A DNA stretch of 64,000 nt, from assembly GCA_018242625.1 (NCBI GenBank), contig JAFEBO010000008.1:372001-436000 (forward strand). Direction: 5' to 3'. A program made the position numbers and the translations under genes. Positions 42,520-50,683 of the stretch are shown in pieces. The notes beneath the pieces are model-generated. The model searched no databases and was not told the DNA's origin. It saw only the letters and a program-made list of their open reading frames with translations. The first letter of the stretch is position 1, and the number at the start of each line of letters is the position of its first letter. This DNA comes from Planctomycetota bacterium. GTDB taxonomy: Bacteria > Planctomycetota > Phycisphaerae > Phycisphaerales > UBA1924.

Positions 42520-43686
42520 ATGTATTTCACGGACAATTCGATCCTCCCTGAGAACATGGCACCGCTGATCATCACGGCGGCCCCGTACGGACCGGCGTGG
42601 CTTCCGGGTGACGCGGCGGATATTCCCGTCACGTGGGATGAGCAGGTGCAGGCGGCGGTGGACTGCTACAAGGCCGGCGCGACGATGCTGCATTTCCACG
42701 TCCGCAACCCGGCCACCGGCATGGGTTCCACGGATTTTGAACAGTACAACTACTTGCTGAAGCGCGTCAAAGAAGCCGTGCCGGAGATGATCATTCAGGT
42801 GGGTGGTTCAATCTCGTTCGCTCCGCACACCGCCGATGCCAAGGCCAAGTGGCTCGATTACGACACGCGCCACATGCTGACGGAGCTTGACCCCAAGCCC
42901 GAATTTGTGACGATTTCAACGGGCACGACGTTATGGGATATTGCCTCGATGTTCTCTCCGGAGGACGTCAAGGGCACGCACATGGACGACCCGAAGGTCC
43001 TTGCCGCCTGGTCGGGCATGGTGGTGGATTCCACGCCCGCGTTCTACCTCGAGCATCTCAAGCGGCTCGCAAAGAACAAAATCCAGCCCTATTTCGTGCC
43101 GGCGCACGTCCACCAGTGGGAGATCATCGAGCGACTGATTCGCGCGGGCGTGTACATGGGTCCGCTTAACATGGCGCTCTGCGGCTACGGCGGCGGCACG
43201 CTCAGCCGCAATCCATTCGATTGGATGCACTTCCTGCAGCGGGTGCCGCAGGGCTCGGTGAACACGTTCTGGAGCAGCATGCGCGGACTGATCTCGATCT
43301 CCGCGATGGCCATCGTCATGGGGCAGCATGTGCGCGTCGGCAACGAGGACAACCTGTGGGGCGCTGATCGAAAGCGCAAGACGACGGTCGAGCAGATCCA
43401 GGGTGTGGTCCGCGTGGCCCAGGCGTTCGGGCGGCGCGTTGCTACCGCCGCGGAAGCTCGCAAGATCTGCAAAGTCGGCGTCTGGTACAACAGCGTCGAG
43501 GAAACGCTGCAGAATAACGGCATGCCTCCGAATCCTTCGGATCACAATCCGGGATTCCTCGTGTGGCCGACGGACGGTAAGAAGACGCTGCCTGTGGTCG
43601 CGGGCGACTCGCACCCGGTGGCCGCGTGCATGATCGCGCCGGAGCCGGTGCGTGCGGCGCAGGCGAAACTCATGGCAAAGAAATGA
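42520..43686 (+). CDS. BKACE-family beta-keto acid cleavage enzyme (DUF849)
   Basis: The 388-residue TIM-barrel enzyme belongs to the family of 3-keto-5-aminohexanoate cleavage enzyme, which condenses a beta-keto acid with acetyl-CoA and splits it into acetoacetate and a new acyl-CoA. It has the zinc motif MLHFHVRNPATGMGST (about 58-73, His-x-His), a later metal/substrate block PYFVPAHVHQWEIIERL, and the C-terminal barrel residues GQHVRVGNEDNLW typical of the family. ATG 42520 has AGGAG 6 bases upstream. The actual keto acid is unknown; lysine fermentation genes are not seen nearby, so a different member such as a carnitine or alpha-amino-acid-derived branch is possible. Confidence 0.9.
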   Translation: MYFTDNSILPENMAPLIITAAPYGPAWLPGDAADIPVTWDEQVQAAVDCYKAGATMLHFHVRNPATGMGSTDFEQYNYLLKRVKEAVPEMIIQVGGSISFAPHTADAKAKWLDYDTRHMLTELDPKPEFVTISTGTTLWDIASMFSPEDVKGTHMDDPKVLAAWSGMVVDSTPAFYLEHLKRLAKNKIQPYFVPAHVHQWEIIERLIRAGVYMGPLNMALCGYGGGTLSRNPFDWMHFLQRVPQGSVNTFWSSMRGLISISAMAIVMGQHVRVGNEDNLWGADRKRKTTVEQIQGVVRVAQAFGRRVATAAEARKICKVGVWYNSVEETLQNNGMPPNPSDHNPGFLVWPTDGKKTLPVVAGDSHPVAACMIAPEPVRAAQAKLMAKK

Positions 43687-43699
43687 GTGAATGCTGAAG

Positions 43700-43746
43700 C
43701 GGGCAAATCCCGCCCCGGGGATCGTCCGGGGCGGGAGATCGCCCGA
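43700..43746 (+). repeat. Long GC-rich hairpin between BKACE and CMD-like genes
   Basis: CCCGCCCCGG (43709-43718) pairs perfectly with CCGGGGCGGG (43726-43735) over a 7-base loop, with an outer arm CGGGC/GCCCG (43700-43704 and 43742-43746). There is no T-run. It may stabilise the upstream message or set unequal expression within the operon. Confidence 0.45.
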
Positions 43747-43845
43747 GACCGGCTCGATGTGTCCGCATGCCGCGAACTGCCCTTTCACGGCAGCGGCTGT
43801 TGTTTGGTTGAGAAGTGACTGTGCCCAGATCAAGGGAGTCCGATC

Positions 43846-44583
43846 ATGAACTCTTCAAGCTCTGCTGCTTCCGACGGCCCTTGGGACTCGGCCCTGGAAC
43901 TGCTTCGAATCTGGGATCCGGCCTGGGCCGAGGCGTGCCGGCGCATGAGCGTGAACCCGTGGGGAGGGGAAGTACTGCCTCGCAAGCTGGTGGAACTCAT
44001 ATCGATTGGCATTCACGCGGCGTGCACGAATCAGAATCCCGAGGGTACAAGGCGCCACATACGTGCCGCGCTTCGGGAGGGGGCGACGAGGGGGGAGATC
44101 CTGCATGTCCTCAAGTGTGCCGCGGTCATGTCCATCCATTCCTGCAGCCTCGGAGCGCCGATCCTGCTGGAGGAAGCAAGGCTTGCCGGAAAGCAGGCAA
44201 TACCGAAGCCAGGTGTGCCGACGCCAGCCTGCGACCAGATGAAAGCGATCGGGCAATGGAACAGCGCATGGGACCCGTTTTTTCAGCTCGATCCGGAGTG
44301 GACGGATCAGTTCATGGCGACGGGCGCGGGGATTTACGCGGGCGGGGTTCTGCCGCCCAAGGAGATGGAACTGCTGAGCATTGCGTTCGACGCCTCGTTT
44401 ACGCACATGTATGCGCCGGGGACCCGTCGGCACATACAGAACGCGCTAAAGGCCGGGGCTTCGATGGAAGAGATCATGGAAGTCCTGAAAATCTGCGTTG
44501 CGCACGGTGTGCAGGCCTGCAACCTGGCTGTGCCGATACTTGAGGACGAGCTGCGGTCAAGGGAAGCGGGCGCCCCGGACTGA
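43846..44583 (+). CDS. Two-domain carboxymuconolactone-decarboxylase (AhpD-fold) family protein
   Basis: 245 residues made of two similar AhpD-fold units. Each has a PP/PRK(E/L)xELxSI helix (VLPRKLVELISIGIHAACTN and VLPPKEMELLSIAFDASFTH), a TRRHI(R/Q)xAL helix, an E(I/I)xxVLK helix and a Cys-containing motif (SIHSCSLG near 104; GVQACNLA near 227). Each unit holds only one Cys instead of the CxxC redox pair of true AhpD peroxidase partners, so a decarboxylase-like or other function is favoured. ATG 43846 has GGGAG 9 bases upstream. It follows the BKACE gene after a hairpin. Confidence 0.8.
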   Translation: MNSSSSAASDGPWDSALELLRIWDPAWAEACRRMSVNPWGGEVLPRKLVELISIGIHAACTNQNPEGTRRHIRAALREGATRGEILHVLKCAAVMSIHSCSLGAPILLEEARLAGKQAIPKPGVPTPACDQMKAIGQWNSAWDPFFQLDPEWTDQFMATGAGIYAGGVLPPKEMELLSIAFDASFTHMYAPGTRRHIQNALKAGASMEEIMEVLKICVAHGVQACNLAVPILEDELRSREAGAPD

Positions 44584-44628
44584 TACGTCCGTGAGCCATT
44601 GTTTTCGAACAGGTTCGGAGAGTCACGA

Positions 44629-45222
44629 ATGAGCGATGCGCACCGGGAGAACCGGACTTGGAAGCAGAAAGTCGCGCACGAGTTCCTGGAGTACTGGATC
44701 ACGTTCGCCTATCTGGCCTGCCTGTTTGTGGTGTTCGCCTGGCATCGCCGGTTCATCCTGGATGAGGCCAACATTCCCGTGAATGATTACTGGACGCCGC
44801 TGATCGAAGCGGCGGTCCTGGCGAAGGTCGTGCTCATCATCGATCTCTTTGGCACGGCGCATCGATTCGAGTCCAAGCCGCTGATCCTGACCACGCTGTA
44901 CAAGACGGGCCTGTTTGCCGTCGGCATCCTGATTTTCAATGTGCTGGAAGCAACGGTTCGTGGTCTGATCCAGCACCATCACCTGATGCACGGTCTTCAC
45001 GAGTTCACCCGGATGAACCGATTCGAGCTCTGCGCGCGGATGCTGGAGAAATGCTTCTCGCTCATTCCGTTCTTCGCGTTCCGCGAAGTATCCCGTGTCC
45101 TGGGCGAAGGAACTCTCACCATGCTGTTCTTCACAAGCCGGCGACCGAAGCTGGTTGAACTCAGGCCCGAGGAGCAAGCTGCAAAGTCGGAGCTGGATCG
45201 GCCTGGCAATGGAGGAATCTAG
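44629..45222 (+). CDS. Multi-pass membrane protein, function unknown
   Basis: 197 residues with three clear membrane helices (about 20-42, 53-77, 83-106: for example ITFAYLACLFVVFAWHRRFI and TGLFAVGILIFNVLEATVRG) and a possible fourth near 137-155, then a charged C-terminus. ATG 44629 has GGAG 8 bases upstream. It lies 45 bases after the CMD-like gene and is likely the last gene of that operon; its stop overlaps the convergent Gfo/Idh/MocA-like gene by 4 bases. No functional motif is recognised; a carrier role is one possibility but is not supported by the short length. Confidence 0.68.
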   Translation: MSDAHRENRTWKQKVAHEFLEYWITFAYLACLFVVFAWHRRFILDEANIPVNDYWTPLIEAAVLAKVVLIIDLFGTAHRFESKPLILTTLYKTGLFAVGILIFNVLEATVRGLIQHHHLMHGLHEFTRMNRFELCARMLEKCFSLIPFFAFREVSRVLGEGTLTMLFFTSRRPKLVELRPEEQAAKSELDRPGNGGI

Positions 45223-46262
45223 CGGCTGGACACCATCCGGCGGATCGTTTCCGGATTCTCCGGCTGACCGGTGCGTGTGCTGAGCAGTGCGGCCTGAGCG
45301 GTCGCGAGCAGCCCGAGCATGTCGACCGGCGCCGGCGCGGGGATGTGAGGATCGAGCAGTCGCTCGATTTCTTCTGAAAGCACTTCGACGGCGTGCGGCG
45401 GACTTTTGACGGTGCGACGGTGGCGCGCCTCGTCGAGCTTTTCGCCCTTGGGGTTGATCATTTCGAAGCCGTCGTCATAGATGCGGAGGCGCCCCGCCGG
45501 TCCCAGCAGCGTGACGACGCGATTCCAGCGGCCGGCGTGATCGCTCGCCACGATCGTGGCGGAGCGTCCGTCGGGGAATCGCAGCATCGCGGTGAGATCG
45601 CCGCAGAGACCGCGCAGGGAATCTCCGGGCACCGTGTAGACGCTCTGGCCCTGAGCGGGAGAAACGAAAGAAGCGTCGACAGTTTCCGGTGGCCCCATGT
45701 GCGCGAACACGACATCGAGCGCCGAAAGCATCTGGGCTCCGAGGGAACCCTGCTCCGGAGAGTTGTAGACCTCGAGCGAGAGAGTTCGGATATGCCCGAA
45801 CTGTTCGATCGCATCGAGCGCCTGTCGGTAGCGATTGCCGTTGCGGATGTGACCGAGCAGCCGGATGGCCTCCGGAACAGAGGGCTCGGTTTCCTCCGCG
45901 GCAAAGTCCTGGAACGCGAGAGCGCTGGCCGGCACCGGCTCCAGCGACGCGATCCGCAGCCCGCGCGCCCGCGCGGCCTCGATCACACGCTCATCGGCGG
46001 GCGTTCTTTCCAATCCGAAGTCGCCCGGATCGAAGAGCAGCACGATGGCCGCCTTGCTTTCGGCCAGAACCGAACGCAGGTCGTCGCAGGGCTCCGAGGA
46101 GAGTTGCCTGGCGAGGGCGGTTGATTCGCCCCGGACGGGTGAACCCACGGCCTCGAGCCGGAGCCCGGCGGCCTCGATCACGCTGTGGGCGAGCGAAAGC
46201 TGATCCGGTCGGAGCCAGACGACGGCGGTCTTCTTCGGTGCTTCCTTGCGCGAAGTGGACAC
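45219..46262 (-). CDS. Degenerate Gfo/Idh/MocA-like protein
   Basis: 347 residues from GTG 46262. The C-terminal half matches the Gfo/Idh/MocA alpha/beta domain (VYNSPEQGSLGAQMLSALDV, CGDLTAMLRFPDGRSATIVA, then a beta strand pair and a final helix). The N-terminal part resembles a nucleotide-binding fold but lacks the GxGxxG loop, and the usual catalytic EKP is replaced by LEP. It is therefore probably not an active NAD(P)-dependent oxidoreductase. Upstream in-frame residues overlap RNase P RNA and are not coding. It is convergent with the membrane protein at 44629. Confidence 0.65.
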   Translation of the reverse strand: MSTSRKEAPKKTAVVWLRPDQLSLAHSVIEAAGLRLEAVGSPVRGESTALARQLSSEPCDDLRSVLAESKAAIVLLFDPGDFGLERTPADERVIEAARARGLRIASLEPVPASALAFQDFAAEETEPSVPEAIRLLGHIRNGNRYRQALDAIEQFGHIRTLSLEVYNSPEQGSLGAQMLSALDVVFAHMGPPETVDASFVSPAQGQSVYTVPGDSLRGLCGDLTAMLRFPDGRSATIVASDHAGRWNRVVTLLGPAGRLRIYDDGFEMINPKGEKLDEARHRRTVKSPPHAVEVLSEEIERLLDPHIPAPAPVDMLGLLATAQAALLSTRTGQPENPETIRRMVSSR

Positions 46263-46324
46263 CGGACAGATCGTACACAAATTCACGGGCGAACGGCGTG
46301 GAACCGCCCGGGGACAATGCCCGA

Positions 46325-46330
46325 TAGAAT
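46325..46330 (+). promoter_or_regulatory. -10 element of the rnpB promoter
   Basis: TAGAAT lies 6 bases before the predicted first base of RNase P RNA (46337). No convincing -35 box is visible at 16-18 bases upstream. Confidence 0.5.
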
Positions 46331-46336
46331 GGGGCA

Positions 46337-46787
46337 GACGCGGCAGGCGGCCGCGGGGTCGGGACGGTCCTGACCCTGAGGAAAGTCCGAGCACGACAGG
46401 ACACGCTGGTGGGTAACGCCCACCCGCCCGGAAGGCGGCGGAAAACCGCCATCCTCCCCGGGTGAGGGAAAGTGCCACAGAGAACAGACCGCCGATGGCC
46501 CGCCGAAAGGCGGGATCAGGCAAGGGTGAAAAGGTGCGGCAAGAGCGCACCGCCCGGCCCGTGAGGGTCGGGGCATGGCAAACCCCAGCGCGTGCAAGGT
46601 CAAGCAGCATCCGCCCCGGTCGCAAGATCGGGGGTGTCCGGTCCGGGCATTTCGGGTGCGGGTAGACCGCTTGAGCCCCGTGGCAACACGGGGCCCAGAG
46701 AAATGGCTGCCGCCGAGGCCACGTGTCGGTGCTCGCAAGGGCGTCGGCAAACCGGCCCCGGAACAGAACTCGGCTTATCGCCGCGTT
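46337..46787 (+). ncRNA. rnpB: RNase P RNA, class A
   Basis: The catalytic RNA of RNase P, which removes the 5' leader of tRNA precursors. All universally conserved blocks are present in order: GAGGAAAGTCCGAGC (CR-I, about 46378-46392), CACAGAGAACAGACCG, AAGGGTGAAAAGGTGCGGCA (about 46522-46541), GGCAAACCCC, and at the 3' end CCAGAGAAATGGCTGCCG and ACAGAACTCGGCTTATCG. The ends pair as stem P1: ACGCGGC (46338-46344) with GCCGCGT (46780-46786). It is about 451 nt, and is preceded by a -10 box and followed by a terminator 9 bases later. Confidence 0.96.
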
Positions 46788-46795
46788 GGATCGAT

Positions 46796-46827
46796 CGCGG
46801 GCCCCGCAAGGGGCCCGCGGCCCTTTT
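46796..46827 (+). terminator. Rho-independent terminator of rnpB
   Basis: CGCGGGCCCC (46796-46805) and GGGGCCCGCG (46810-46819) form a perfect 10-bp stem with a GCAA tetraloop, followed by GCCC and TTTT (46824-46827). Confidence 0.88.
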
Positions 46828-46835
46828 GTGGGGGT

Positions 46836-47345
46836 TCAGTCCGTCCTGATGAAGCTCACCTCTTCGCAGGCGAGATACCGATCGGTCTCGGGCGACAGCT
46901 TCGAGCCGGTCCGGCGGAAGCCGTTTTTCTTCAGCACGCTGAGGGAGGCGGCGTTGCTCGCCGCGGCCCGCGCGTGGATCGGGCGAACCGGGACCTCGCT
47001 CAGGAGCAGGCTTAGCGCCCGCGTCGCAATCCCGCGGCCCCAGTGGGTGCGGGCGATGGAATAGCCAACGCAGAGCAGGCCTTCCATGGGAAAACAACCG
47101 ATCGACCCGCAGACGGTCTGGTCAACGAGCACAACCTTTGAGGCCATTCCGGGAATTCCGGAAGTGGAATCGGAATAAAACTTTGTCCAGATTGCATCAA
47201 ACGCGGCCCGGCTCCGCGGCTTCACCATCGCCATCGCGCACGCCTCGGGATCGCATTGAAAAGCGAAAAGCAGATCAAGATCCGCGGGCCGCACGTCGCG
47301 GAGGGTGATGCGGTCGGGCGCCGAAAATGAAGCGTGTGGGGACAT
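46836..47345 (-). CDS. GNAT-family N-acetyltransferase (RimJ/RimL type)
   Basis: The 169-residue protein has the GNAT fold: an N-terminal RITLRDVRPADLDLLFAFQC, a central substrate region, the acetyl-CoA motif A VGYSIARTHWGRGIATRALS (about 93-112) with the R/Q-x-x-G-x-G/A pattern as HWGRGIA, and a C-terminal ASNAASLSVLKKNGFRRTG. This subfamily usually acetylates protein N-termini or amino-sugar/amino acid groups, but the substrate is not deducible. It converges on the rnpB terminator and follows the REDFCG methyltransferase by 17 bases. Confidence 0.88.
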   Translation of the reverse strand: MSPHASFSAPDRITLRDVRPADLDLLFAFQCDPEACAMAMVKPRSRAAFDAIWTKFYSDSTSGIPGMASKVVLVDQTVCGSIGCFPMEGLLCVGYSIARTHWGRGIATRALSLLLSEVPVRPIHARAAASNAASLSVLKKNGFRRTGSKLSPETDRYLACEEVSFIRTD

Positions 47346-47362
47346 GGGAAAGGCTGGTCGGA

Positions 47363-48205
47363 CTAGCGTCTCGCAACGGCGTACGCGACCCAGTTCTCGT
47401 CGAGCGGATTGTCCGCGCTCACCGGTTTAAGGTGAAGGCGCCCGGCGGAATCGATGGCGTCACCCAGGCGATCGTGCACTTCGATCTTTCGGAAGCCGGC
47501 CTCGCAGAGCGCATCTTGCAGTTCGGGCATCGACCAGAGACGCCAGTGGTACACGAAAGCGTCGGGGTAGTGTGCGTCCGCCTTGCCGCGGGCGGAGGGT
47601 CCGGACCAAACCCGGAACGAAAGCGTGTCGAGCACCAGCCCGCTCGCCTGATCCGCGGCGCGCTGTTCGAAGGTGTATTCGACCAGTTCGCCATTCCATG
47701 GTCTTTGCTCTGGAGCCCGCAGGAGCTGGACGATCTTGCCCGGCGTGAACGCGTCACGCCCGCCGTACATGTCGCCGACGAAAATTCCGCCCGGCAGAAG
47801 GGACCGGTGGACGTTCCGAAGGTACCGGAGCAGGGCGGGCCGGTCGTGCTGATAGCCAAGCGGAAAGTTGGTGGCGGCGATGATGTGTGCGCGCGCGCGG
47901 GCCGCCTTTGCATCGATCACAAGCGGCGTTACTCTGGATGCTCGCGCGGCCCGCACGAGCACGCCCGGATCAAGATCGACGGCAACGGAGCGCCGCGAGC
48001 GGTGCGAGGCCGCCCACGCACGCGCGAGCGCACCGCTCCCGCAGAAATCCTCGCGCAGGACCAGCGGCTTTCCGCCGTGTGCGGCGACGAGAAAGGGGAT
48101 CAGCCGGGAGGGCTCCGTCACGCACAACTCGTACAGATCGAGCGTGTCGAAAGCCGGCACGGGTGCCGCCCTGAATTGCCTGGTTCGCCGAGTTTTCTTT
48201 CTCAC
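47363..48205 (-). CDS. SAM-dependent methyltransferase, REDFCG family (copy 2)
   Basis: 280 residues and a paralogue of 36410-37240. Shared blocks are LREDFCGSGALARAW (about 50-64; motif I region), an acidic VAVDLDPGVLVRAARAS, the MYGG/HYGG loop, and the C-terminal DAFVYHWRLWSMPELQDALC followed by an AGF(R/S)K segment. It starts with GTG in a GTGA overlap with the ABC permease stop; a long N-terminal extension in the same frame reads into the permease gene and is rejected. Substrate is unknown. It may be the third gene of the ABC exporter operon. Confidence 0.8.
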   Translation of the reverse strand: MRKKTRRTRQFRAAPVPAFDTLDLYELCVTEPSRLIPFLVAAHGGKPLVLREDFCGSGALARAWAASHRSRRSVAVDLDPGVLVRAARASRVTPLVIDAKAARARAHIIAATNFPLGYQHDRPALLRYLRNVHRSLLPGGIFVGDMYGGRDAFTPGKIVQLLRAPEQRPWNGELVEYTFEQRAADQASGLVLDTLSFRVWSGPSARGKADAHYPDAFVYHWRLWSMPELQDALCEAGFRKIEVHDRLGDAIDSAGRLHLKPVSADNPLDENWVAYAVARR

Positions 48206-49632
48206 GCCATCCGCACCCACTTGATAAGCGTCGCGAGATTCGGCGGCTTGCCGTACATGAGGACGCCGATACGGAAGATCTTGGCGGCGGCGTAGCACAG
48301 GAACGCGACGGTTGCCAGACCGACGAGGATGCTGACCGGAATCTGCCATGCGGGGATCGGCTCGCTGCCGCTGATCCGGAGGACCATGACGAACGGGTTG
48401 ATCATGGGGACAAACGAGCAGACCTGGGCGAACATCGAATTCGGGTTGCGCAGGATCGGCATCCAGAGCATCATCGGGATGATGAGGATCATCATCACGG
48501 GGCCCATGAGCGATTGAGCCTCGTTGATGTCGTTCACGGCCGAGCCGATCGAAGCCATGAGACAGGCGATGATCATGTACGCGATGAAGAAGAAGACGAA
48601 GAGATAGACCAGGTTCTGCCATGCCAGAAGATGGGCGTAGGCAAAGAAGATCATCGCCGTCACACCCACGCTCGAGTAGAGGCCGAGGATCAGAAGGCCG
48701 ACCGCTCCCTTGCCCAGGATCTTCCCGAGCATGAGCTGCATCGGGCTGACGGCCGAGAGCACCACCTCCATGACGCGGCTGGATTTCTCTTCGATCGTGC
48801 TTGTGAGAAGGTATTGCCCGGCGCTGAAAGTGCTGATCCAGAGCAGGAACATGAACGCTCCGGGAATCATCAGCTTCGCGACTTCGTTGGAGGAGCGATC
48901 GCCCTCCTTCGTGACCGCCTTCTCATCCGCCTTGGGCCATTCGGTGAGGCCCCGGATCTTGACCGGGTCTTCCCCCGCGTCCGCGAGGCGGGAGTCCACG
49001 ATCGCGCGGGCGGTTTCGTTGCGGATGTCTCCCTGCACCTCAACATCGAGGCGTGGCGCGGTGAGCAGCTGATACGGCTTGAAATCCGGCTTTCCTTCGC
49101 TGTTGAGTTCCTTTGTCCGCAGCGTGTTTTCCGGAATCACCAGCAGGGCGAGGCGCGCACTGCCCCCGTCGCCCGCCTGCTCCCGGCCCGTGGCTTTCAG
49201 GATTTCCTTCCTTGCCTCGTCGACGGGCGTATCGGGCGGGAGAACAACCACCGACAGGCTTGTCTCGGGGATGAGCGAGCTGGCCGCGGCCATCGGGCTC
49301 GCATCCGCCTGTTCCTTGATCTTCGCGGCGGACTTCTCGTCCATGCCTATCGCCTTGGTGCCTTCCTCCATCGTCTGGCGGATTTTCTTTTCCTTGCGGG
49401 CTTTGATCTTTTCGGCGCTGAAAGCGTCCTTGATCCTCGGGGCGACCAGGCCGCTCTGGTCGATGATCGCGATGTGCCCGTAAACGGTCGGCGCCTTCTT
49501 GTTCATCAGGAGCGGCATCAGGACGATCATCATCGTCATGATGAAGGGGGGGAAGAGCATGCCGAAAATGAAGCCCTTCGTGGCGACGGTTGCCAGAAAT
49601 TCCTTGACCGCGACAGTAAAGACCTTACCCAC
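48202..49632 (-). CDS. ABC-2 family transporter permease (NatB-like)
   Basis: 476 residues with one N-terminal helix (about 17-43, ATKGFIFGMLFPPFIMTMMI), a large extracytoplasmic domain (about 50-290) and five further membrane helices in the C-terminal part (about 265-470; for example YLFVFFFIAYMIIACLMASI). This topology fits the ABC-2 permeases of sodium/drug export such as NatB. GTG 49632 is chosen because AGGAGG lies 6 bases upstream; the earlier TTG has no spacing. It overlaps the ATPase gene by 8 bases and forms one operon with it. The substrate is not known. Confidence 0.88.
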   Translation of the reverse strand: MGKVFTVAVKEFLATVATKGFIFGMLFPPFIMTMMIVLMPLLMNKKAPTVYGHIAIIDQSGLVAPRIKDAFSAEKIKARKEKKIRQTMEEGTKAIGMDEKSAAKIKEQADASPMAAASSLIPETSLSVVVLPPDTPVDEARKEILKATGREQAGDGGSARLALLVIPENTLRTKELNSEGKPDFKPYQLLTAPRLDVEVQGDIRNETARAIVDSRLADAGEDPVKIRGLTEWPKADEKAVTKEGDRSSNEVAKLMIPGAFMFLLWISTFSAGQYLLTSTIEEKSSRVMEVVLSAVSPMQLMLGKILGKGAVGLLILGLYSSVGVTAMIFFAYAHLLAWQNLVYLFVFFFIAYMIIACLMASIGSAVNDINEAQSLMGPVMMILIIPMMLWMPILRNPNSMFAQVCSFVPMINPFVMVLRISGSEPIPAWQIPVSILVGLATVAFLCYAAAKIFRIGVLMYGKPPNLATLIKWVRMA

Positions 49633-50596
49633 GGGCAACCTCCTGCACCGGCTTGGCGCTGGCCCTCAGTTCCTTCCTGACCGACTCTGAATCCCCGCCG
49701 ACCAGCTCGATGAAAATATCCTCCAGGCTCGGCCGCTTGAGTTCCACCTTGCGGACGCCGGCCATGGCGGTCGCTCCCTGCATGAGGGTTGCGACATTCG
49801 CGTTTTCGCCGAGCCGAAGATCGACGAACTGCTCGGACCGGACCGCTTCGCGCACTCCGGGCAGTGTTTCCCACGCGAGGTCGATATCCGCCGGATTGGT
49901 CGGCTCCACAACCACGGTCTTGGGGTCGTAGGTGCTCCAGAGCTGCTTCATGGGCATGTCGAGCACTTTGACTCCGCCGCGGATCATGAAGATGCTGTCG
50001 CACAGCTGCTCGGCTTCGTTCATCGCGTGCGTCGAAAAGATGATCGTGCGCCCCGCATCATTCTGCTCGCGGATAAGGTCGCGCATGAGGCGCCGGTTTT
50101 CGGGGTCCAGGCCGCTGAACACCTCGTCGAGGATCAGAAGTTCCGGCTCGTTGATGACGGCCGCGATGAACTGCACTTTCTGCTGCATTCCCTTGGAGAG
50201 CTCTTCGCACTTTTTCCTGTATGTATCCGCGAGCCCGACACGGACCAGCCACTCCTTTGTCCGCCGTTCGGCTTCCGCCGCATCAAGCCCCTTCAGGCGG
50301 GCCATGTACTTGAGGAACGCCCCGACCTTCATCTTGCGGTAGACGCCGCGCTCTTCGGGGAGGTAGCCGATGCGGTCCTTGCTCTCAACGGCGGAGGCCT
50401 TGCCCAGCACGGAGAGCTCGCCCGAATCCGGGAAGATGATCGACATGATCATCCGGATCGTGGTGCTCTTGCCGGCGCCGTTGGGGCCGATGAAGCCGTA
50501 GAGCGCGCCCTGCGGCACGGTCAGGTCCAGGTTCTGGACCGCAAGCTTCGGGCCGAATGACTTATTCAGCCCGCGGATCTCGATTGCATTGGTCAA
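49625..50596 (-). CDS. ABC transporter ATP-binding protein (NatA-like)
   Basis: 323 residues with Walker A GPNGAGKST (37-45), a Q-loop replaced by LPEERGVYRKM, the signature LSKGMQQKVQ (about 135-144), Walker B ELLILDEVFSGLDPENRRL and the H-loop FSTHAM. A C-terminal DUF4162-like regulatory domain of about 90 residues follows. TTG 50596 is chosen since GGAGG lies 7 bases upstream; in-frame starts further upstream lack a ribosome site. It pairs with the permease at 48202 and is divergent from prfA. Confidence 0.92.
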   Translation of the reverse strand: MTNAIEIRGLNKSFGPKLAVQNLDLTVPQGALYGFIGPNGAGKSTTIRMIMSIIFPDSGELSVLGKASAVESKDRIGYLPEERGVYRKMKVGAFLKYMARLKGLDAAEAERRTKEWLVRVGLADTYRKKCEELSKGMQQKVQFIAAVINEPELLILDEVFSGLDPENRRLMRDLIREQNDAGRTIIFSTHAMNEAEQLCDSIFMIRGGVKVLDMPMKQLWSTYDPKTVVVEPTNPADIDLAWETLPGVREAVRSEQFVDLRLGENANVATLMQGATAMAGVRKVELKRPSLEDIFIELVGGDSESVRKELRASAKPVQEVARG

Positions 50597-50683
50597 CTGT
50601 TTTCCTCCGCTTGCCTGGATCTTTTCCCACCCGATCATTGGCAAGATCCTGCCTCATCTTTCGCAGGGCGGGTATCGTTCGCC

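Noticed and set aside
46263-46625. N-terminal extension of the Gfo/Idh/MocA-like frame
   Set aside because: It runs antisense through the RNase P RNA gene, whose conserved blocks and P1 stem are unmistakable; the extension is not protein-like.
48206-48622. N-terminal extension of the second REDFCG methyltransferase
   Set aside because: It overlaps the ABC permease coding region and is His/Arg-rich; the GTGA overlap at 48202-48205 marks the true start.
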